A DNA stretch of 35,309 nucleotides from an uncultured Enterovibrio sp. (GTDB lineage: Bacteria; Pseudomonadota; Gammaproteobacteria; Enterobacterales; Vibrionaceae): positions 1 through 35,309 of the forward strand of contig CAMRDW010000011.1 in NCBI GenBank assembly GCA_947041315.1, written 5' to 3'. A model generated the notes under the pieces. That model did not search any database. It was given only the letters and a program-made list of their open reading frames with translations, and was not told where the DNA came from. This document shows positions 31,711 to 35,309 of this stretch, one piece after another (positions within the stretch are counted from its first letter, which is position 1; each line of letters starts with the position of its first letter). The translations under genes were made by a program, and so were the position numbers.

Positions 31711-32703
31711 TTAATGCGTAATATCGGTTTTATCCGCGGGAAAAACAACGCCAGTTTGCTTTCGGATTTCGGTCAATACCGATGCAATGATAAGTGAGCG
31801 CTCCTGACTTTCTGGCGAGATAAAGCCTTGTTTTATTTGATCTGCAAATGCAATGGCTTCATAACACATCGAATTTTCTTCTTGGGTTAAAGCAACCTCT
31901 TGGCACTTGTTTGTACGATATTGAATTTGATAGCCCTGGCATTCAGATAAATGATGAATCAATATCGCCCCTTCTTCGCCAAGAATTTCATTGGCAACAT
32001 AAGAATTGCACACTTTTGAATGTGAGACAGTGACGTCGATTTGCGGGTATCGCAATATAACGAATCCATGTGCATCGACCCCTGTCTCTAATAAATGCGC
32101 TGTGGCTTGAATCGATAAGGGTTCACCAAATAAACTGACGGCGGCGCCAATGCAGTAATAGCCGATATCCATGATCGATCCATTTGAAAACTCGGGGTTA
32201 AAGGTGTTTGGGTTTTCACCGTTTAAATAAAGTGGATAACGGGATGAATATTGGCAATAAGTCAAATGCACTTTGTGTAATTTACCCAGCTTGGTGATGT
32301 CTTTTTTGAGTTGAATAAAATGAGGTAAATAGGCCGTTTTAAAGGCTTCAAAAAGCACCACCTTATTGGCGTGCGCTTCTTTATACATGGTTTGCGCTTC
32401 GGTTAAATGCGAAGAGAGGGGCTTTTCACAGATAACGTGTTTTCCGTGCTTCATCATTAAGCAAGCTTGTTGGCAATGCAAACTGTTCGGTGAGGCAATA
32501 TAGACAGCATGGATATCGGGGCAGGCTGCAAGTGCATTTAAATCATCAAAGAAATGCTGAGGGTTATTTTTTTGGCAAAATGATTGCGCGGTTTGTATAT
32601 TTCGAGAATACACCGCATTGAGTTGAAATAACCCCGTAGACACGGCGGCGTCGACAAACTTTTCACTGATCCAATTGGTGCCTATGACTGCGAATTTAAT
32701 CAT
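31711..32703 (-). CDS. ygjR: Gfo/Idh/MocA-family NAD(P)-dependent oxidoreductase, YgjR-like
   Basis: A 330-residue soluble dehydrogenase of unknown substrate, closely following E. coli YgjR (328 aa). An N-terminal Rossmann domain starts MIKFAVIGTNWISEKFVDAA; the cofactor loop is GTNWIS rather than the usual GxGxxG, as in YgjR itself. VYIASPNSLH and the conserved EKP motif (HVICEKPLSS) follow. The C-terminal alpha/beta domain contains YCQYSSRYPLYLNGENPNTF and FSNGSIMDIGYY and ends KQTGVVFPAD. I chose the ATG at 32703 with AGGA 6 bases upstream; the longer open frame to 32943 runs through a decayed ERIC. It is not clustered with a pathway, so its substrate cannot be inferred. Confidence 0.93.
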   Translation of the reverse strand: MIKFAVIGTNWISEKFVDAAVSTGLFQLNAVYSRNIQTAQSFCQKNNPQHFFDDLNALAACPDIHAVYIASPNSLHCQQACLMMKHGKHVICEKPLSSHLTEAQTMYKEAHANKVVLFEAFKTAYLPHFIQLKKDITKLGKLHKVHLTYCQYSSRYPLYLNGENPNTFNPEFSNGSIMDIGYYCIGAAVSLFGEPLSIQATAHLLETGVDAHGFVILRYPQIDVTVSHSKVCNSYVANEILGEEGAILIHHLSECQGYQIQYRTNKCQEVALTQEENSMCYEAIAFADQIKQGFISPESQERSLIIASVLTEIRKQTGVVFPADKTDITH

Positions 32704-32741
32704 TTTTTTCCTAAAGGGGGTCTGTTTCTGTGGCCGTTTTA

Positions 32742-32866
32742 ACCAAGATATTCGATGTTGCAGGTCGGCGGCAAGAAAAAAAACCTCTGAACATTGATGG
32801 ACTTGATGCTGAGGCTTTAAAATTGCAGCCAAAATCGAAGCTGTTTTAAAGGCGACGGGGATATTT
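32742..32866 (-). repeat. ERIC-family repeat, decayed, reverse orientation
   Basis: Starts AACCAAGATATTCGATGTTG, passes through GGCGGCAAGA, and ends AAAGGCGACGGGGATAT. The ends are clear but the core is heavily mutated. It lies 39 bases upstream of the ygjR start. Confidence 0.7.
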
Positions 32867-32921
32867 ATATGCTGATGCCTCGCGTTGGAAGATGCAAAAA
32901 GGGGCGAGGAGCACAGGGGAA

Positions 32922-32957
32922 AACAAAAACCCCGTATCTTCAAAGATAACGGGGTGA
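32922..32957 (-). terminator. Terminator of the second chemoreceptor gene
   Basis: CCCCGTATCTT and AGATAACGGGG pair with one offset around CAA. On the minus strand it is followed by TTTTTGTTTT, 24 bases after the stop codon. Confidence 0.85.
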
Positions 32958-32980
32958 TTTAGATTAATATTCTGGGTATA

Positions 32981-34894
32981 TTATGTCGTTTGTTTAGGTG
33001 GGATTTCGTTTTTATGGACTTTGTTTTTGTTCTGTATTTTAAAGAAACTCTGTTCATCTTTTAATGTTTTAATTAAATCTTTCATTTCATTATTTGAATC
33101 GATTGAATGATTGAATCCCATTAAGTTATGATCTACCGTCTTTTTAATTGCTTCCATTTTACGTGCAATCTCTTGATTAACGATAGATTGCTTCTCTGAA
33201 GCGGTGGCGACAGAAGAGTTAATATCAGAAAGGAGAGAGACTTTGCTGGAAATATCGTTAAATGCTTTTTCTATTTGATCCGATGTATTCGATAAGCTAC
33301 TGACTGATTGAAGATTGCTGTTCATCGACTCCACTGCGCGCATGGCTCCATCTTGTAAAGTAGAGATTATTTTTTGAATATTGGCCGTTGATTCTTGAGT
33401 TTTTACAGCAAGAGCGCGAACTTCATCCGCGACAACAGCAAACCCACGTCCAAATTGTCCTGCCCGTGCCGCTTCAATGGCAGCATTTAAAGCAAGTAAA
33501 TTAGTTTGATCTGAAATATTTCCAATAATATCAACAACAGAGCTGATGTTATCTGATAAGGATTTTAACTCTTGGAATATACTCGCAGAGTCTTTCACTG
33601 ATTTACTCACTTGAGTCACAATACCCGTAGAAAGCTTCATGGTTTTAAGACTTTCAGTTGATAAAGTTAACATGGAGGATGTTTCTAACTCTGCTTTTTG
33701 TGCATTTGCAGCGATTTCATCTGCTGTGACCGACATTTCGCTCATTGCCATCACAATTTGTTCAATGTTTTCTAATTCAGATTTTGATCGTGAAACATTA
33801 TTTATTGAAATGTTGAGTGCTTGTTCTTGATTTTTAAATAAGCTGTCTGTGCTTGTTTGGGTTGTATTGATAACACTGTTCATTTTGTTTTGTAAGCTTT
33901 CCAATGAAGAAGATACGGAATCAATTTCATTATTTGTTTTAGGAATATTGACTTCACTAAAATCACCTTTAGACATATTGCTTATTTGAGTTACAAGGCT
34001 TGGAATGTGAGCAAGTTCTAATTTAACTACAAAATATAAGGTCAAAGTTAATAATAAACCAAGAGCACTTAACAGGGTGAACAAGCCATTTTTAATATAG
34101 GCTGCGTTTTTTATTGTTTGATTTTGATTTGTAAAAACATAAGCAAAAAGATCGTATTCAAGTTTCATGCGAGAAATGCTGTAAATATATTTACTGTCAG
34201 AGTTTTCAATGAGTCTGGGGTAATTAGTTGCATTTTTATAGAGTGGGCGCATTTCATAAACATTTTTACCAATGAGATCATCGGAGCCTTTGTCTACGGC
34301 GAAAACCGTACCATCTGTACTTGTGATAACAAAGTCAATTCCATTTTGTGGCATAAGTATCGACAAATTAATATCTAAAGCGATGACGCCGACTTTTTCT
34401 CCTTTTTTTATAATGGGCGCACTGACCGTCATTACATATTTATTTTCATTGTTTAAATAAGGAGGTGTTAAGTTGGACTCTTCATTTTCTTCCGCTATTT
34501 TTGTAAACCAATTTCTCTTTAAAGATTTGGCATTAAAATTAGGTGTCCATCCTTTAGAAGATGCAGCAAAAGTGCGTCCATCTAAAGCCGCAACAATAAC
34601 GTCGCTGTATGCGGGACTATTTTTTACAATTTCTTTGAAAGTTATTAAGGTTTCGACTTCATTAAATTGAGCACTAGGATCAATGTCTAAAATATATCCG
34701 TAAGAAGTCGCGCTTTCTAAAACATTATCGATGGTGCTTTCGAAAGCGGTTTTGATAACTTGGCGTGCAACTTTATCATCAAGTTTTACATTTTCGTCTT
34801 TGAAGTCAGTCAAAAAATAGCTGCATATAACCAATGAAAGTGTAATGACGAAAAATATAACGGCTAAGAAGATCAGGCTTATTTTTTTAACCAC
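32981..34894 (-). CDS. Methyl-accepting chemotaxis protein with dCache sensor domain
   Basis: A 637-residue chemoreceptor. TM1 (about 5-27) is followed by a large periplasmic double-Cache domain (about 30-265), TM2 (about 269-290), HAMP (about 291-345) and the signalling coiled coil with the tip [19 protein letters not shown] and [15 protein letters not shown] (about 461-496). In the membrane-distal Cache module Arg127, Trp129, Phe130 and Asp174 sit at positions like those of the amino-acid-binding dCache motif (R..WY..D); Phe replaces the usual Tyr and one upstream Tyr is not evident, so amino-acid sensing is possible but not secure. The start is GTG; no strong ribosome-binding site is visible (GGAAA nearby). 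The C-terminus is basic ([15 protein letters not shown]) without a CheR-binding pentapeptide. No che genes are adjacent. Confidence 0.95.
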   Translation of the reverse strand: MVKKISLIFLAVIFFVITLSLVICSYFLTDFKDENVKLDDKVARQVIKTAFESTIDNVLESATSYGYILDIDPSAQFNEVETLITFKEIVKNSPAYSDVIVAALDGRTFAASSKGWTPNFNAKSLKRNWFTKIAEENEESNLTPPYLNNENKYVMTVSAPIIKKGEKVGVIALDINLSILMPQNGIDFVITSTDGTVFAVDKGSDDLIGKNVYEMRPLYKNATNYPRLIENSDSKYIYSISRMKLEYDLFAYVFTNQNQTIKNAAYIKNGLFTLLSALGLLLTLTLYFVVKLELAHIPSLVTQISNMSKGDFSEVNIPKTNNEIDSVSSSLESLQNKMNSVINTTQTSTDSLFKNQEQALNISINNVSRSKSELENIEQIVMAMSEMSVTADEIAANAQKAELETSSMLTLSTESLKTMKLSTGIVTQVSKSVKDSASIFQELKSLSDNISSVVDIIGNISDQTNLLALNAAIEAARAGQFGRGFAVVADEVRALAVKTQESTANIQKIISTLQDGAMRAVESMNSNLQSVSSLSNTSDQIEKAFNDISSKVSLLSDINSSVATASEKQSIVNQEIARKMEAIKKTVDHNLMGFNHSIDSNNEMKDLIKTLKDEQSFFKIQNKNKVHKNEIPPKQTT

Positions 34895-35037
34895 GTTTTT
34901 TTATTTCCATGCAAAAAAGATATGTTAAAAAAAGTGTAAGATGTTATCTTGTTTAGCGTTAAAAAAGCACGTATTAAATGAAAGAATATATTTAAAATGT
35001 CATAAAAGAGAAAAAAATGCAAATGCAGCTCGACTCA

Positions 35038-35162
35038 TATACCCAAGAGACTTGACGATGCGCGCCTGCGGCAAGCGAGTGAAGCCCCTGCATAGAGAGA
35101 CTATGTGATTGAGCTGAACGAGCCTAGCCAACACCCACGCACCTTCGAAGGCGACGGGTATA
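35038..35162 (-). repeat. ERIC-family repeat (complete, reverse)
   Basis: 125 bp from TATACCCAAGAGACTTGACG to CTTCGAAGGCGACGGGTATA. It has an internal near-palindrome CATAGAGAGACTATG at its centre. Confidence 0.88.
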
Positions 35163-35231
35163 GATCTACTCTGTTATTGCCCTGAGCGAGAGCTGCCAAC
35201 ACCCACGCAGTTTCAAAAACGACGGGATATT
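35163..35231 (-). repeat. ERIC-family repeat, half copy (reverse)
   Basis: Begins at the repeat's internal GATCTACTCTGTTATTGCCC and ends AAACGACGGGATAT. The outer half is missing and the break lies directly against the TATA of the previous copy. Confidence 0.8.
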
Positions 35232-35232
35232 G

Positions 35233-35309
35233 TGATACCTAAAGTCATTGAAGGTGCGTACCTGCCCCAAGCCAATGAACTCCTTGAGCATCGATTTACT
35301 CTCTGATTG
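35233..35309 (-). repeat. ERIC-family repeat, degenerate, cut by window edge
   Basis: GATACCTAAAGTCATTGAAG starts the left end of a further reverse copy, which continues through TTGAGCATCGATTTACTCTC and leaves the window. Confidence 0.7.

Larger units (their letters stand above)
34895..35309. other. Region upstream of the second chemoreceptor gene, filled by ERIC copies
   Basis: About 140 AT-rich bases (34895-35037) form the upstream region of the chemoreceptor gene. Three reverse-oriented ERIC copies then run to the window edge. No gene is seen. Confidence 0.7.

Noticed and set aside
1..35309. CRISPR array made of the spaced repeats
   Set aside because: The repeats are ~126 bp, irregularly spaced over kilobases and in both orientations. 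There are no short direct repeats with uniform spacers and no cas genes.

Overview
The window is an AT-rich chromosomal segment of a gammaproteobacterium. The block tpiA, DUF3135 gene, fpr, glpX, glpK, zapB, rraA, menA, hslU, hslV, ftsN, cytR, priA, rpmE follows the gene order seen in Enterobacterales and Vibrionales-type genomes, and most proteins match their E. coli counterparts in length. DUF3135 and a short FtsN lean towards a Vibrio/Aeromonas-like lineage rather than E. coli itself, but I cannot name the genus.

Layout: a chemoreceptor gene (365-2038) precedes trmL and tpiA. Each side of this pair carries one copy of a ~160-bp inverted-repeat element. DUF3135 and fpr follow. A two-gene EmrA/EmrB-type drug exporter on the + strand splits fpr from glpX-glpK. 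glpF is missing from its usual place; a prophage-type adenine methyltransferase is divergent from glpK there. Next come dcuA and aspA (fumarate/aspartate anaerobic metabolism), eda, then zapB opposite rraA-menA-hslUV-ftsN-cytR-priA, with rpmE divergent from priA. The right third holds an unrecognised gene, tRNA-Asn, the dnaB-alr pair, ygjR and a second chemoreceptor gene.

The most striking non-coding feature is a ~126-bp repeat of the ERIC (intergenic repeat unit) family: at least 17 complete, truncated, internally deleted or decayed copies in 35 kb, always between genes. Several form head-to-tail chains sharing a TATA junction, and two bracket a terminator. A second, shorter MITE-like family has two copies here.

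Functional links: glpK and glpX serve glycerol use and gluconeogenesis, with tpiA at the triose level. aspA and dcuA convert aspartate to fumarate and exchange C4-dicarboxylates. hslVU is an ATP-dependent protease with a good candidate heat-shock promoter upstream. ftsN and zapB act in cell division; priA and dnaB in replication and restart; rpmE has a structured leader that could be an autoregulatory site. No large novel system such as a defence island is evident. The best leads are the repeat families, the isolated methyltransferase, an unknown 175-residue protein next to a repeat, a 45-codon ORF with a strong ribosome-binding site, and an aspartase with Cys where Asp is expected.
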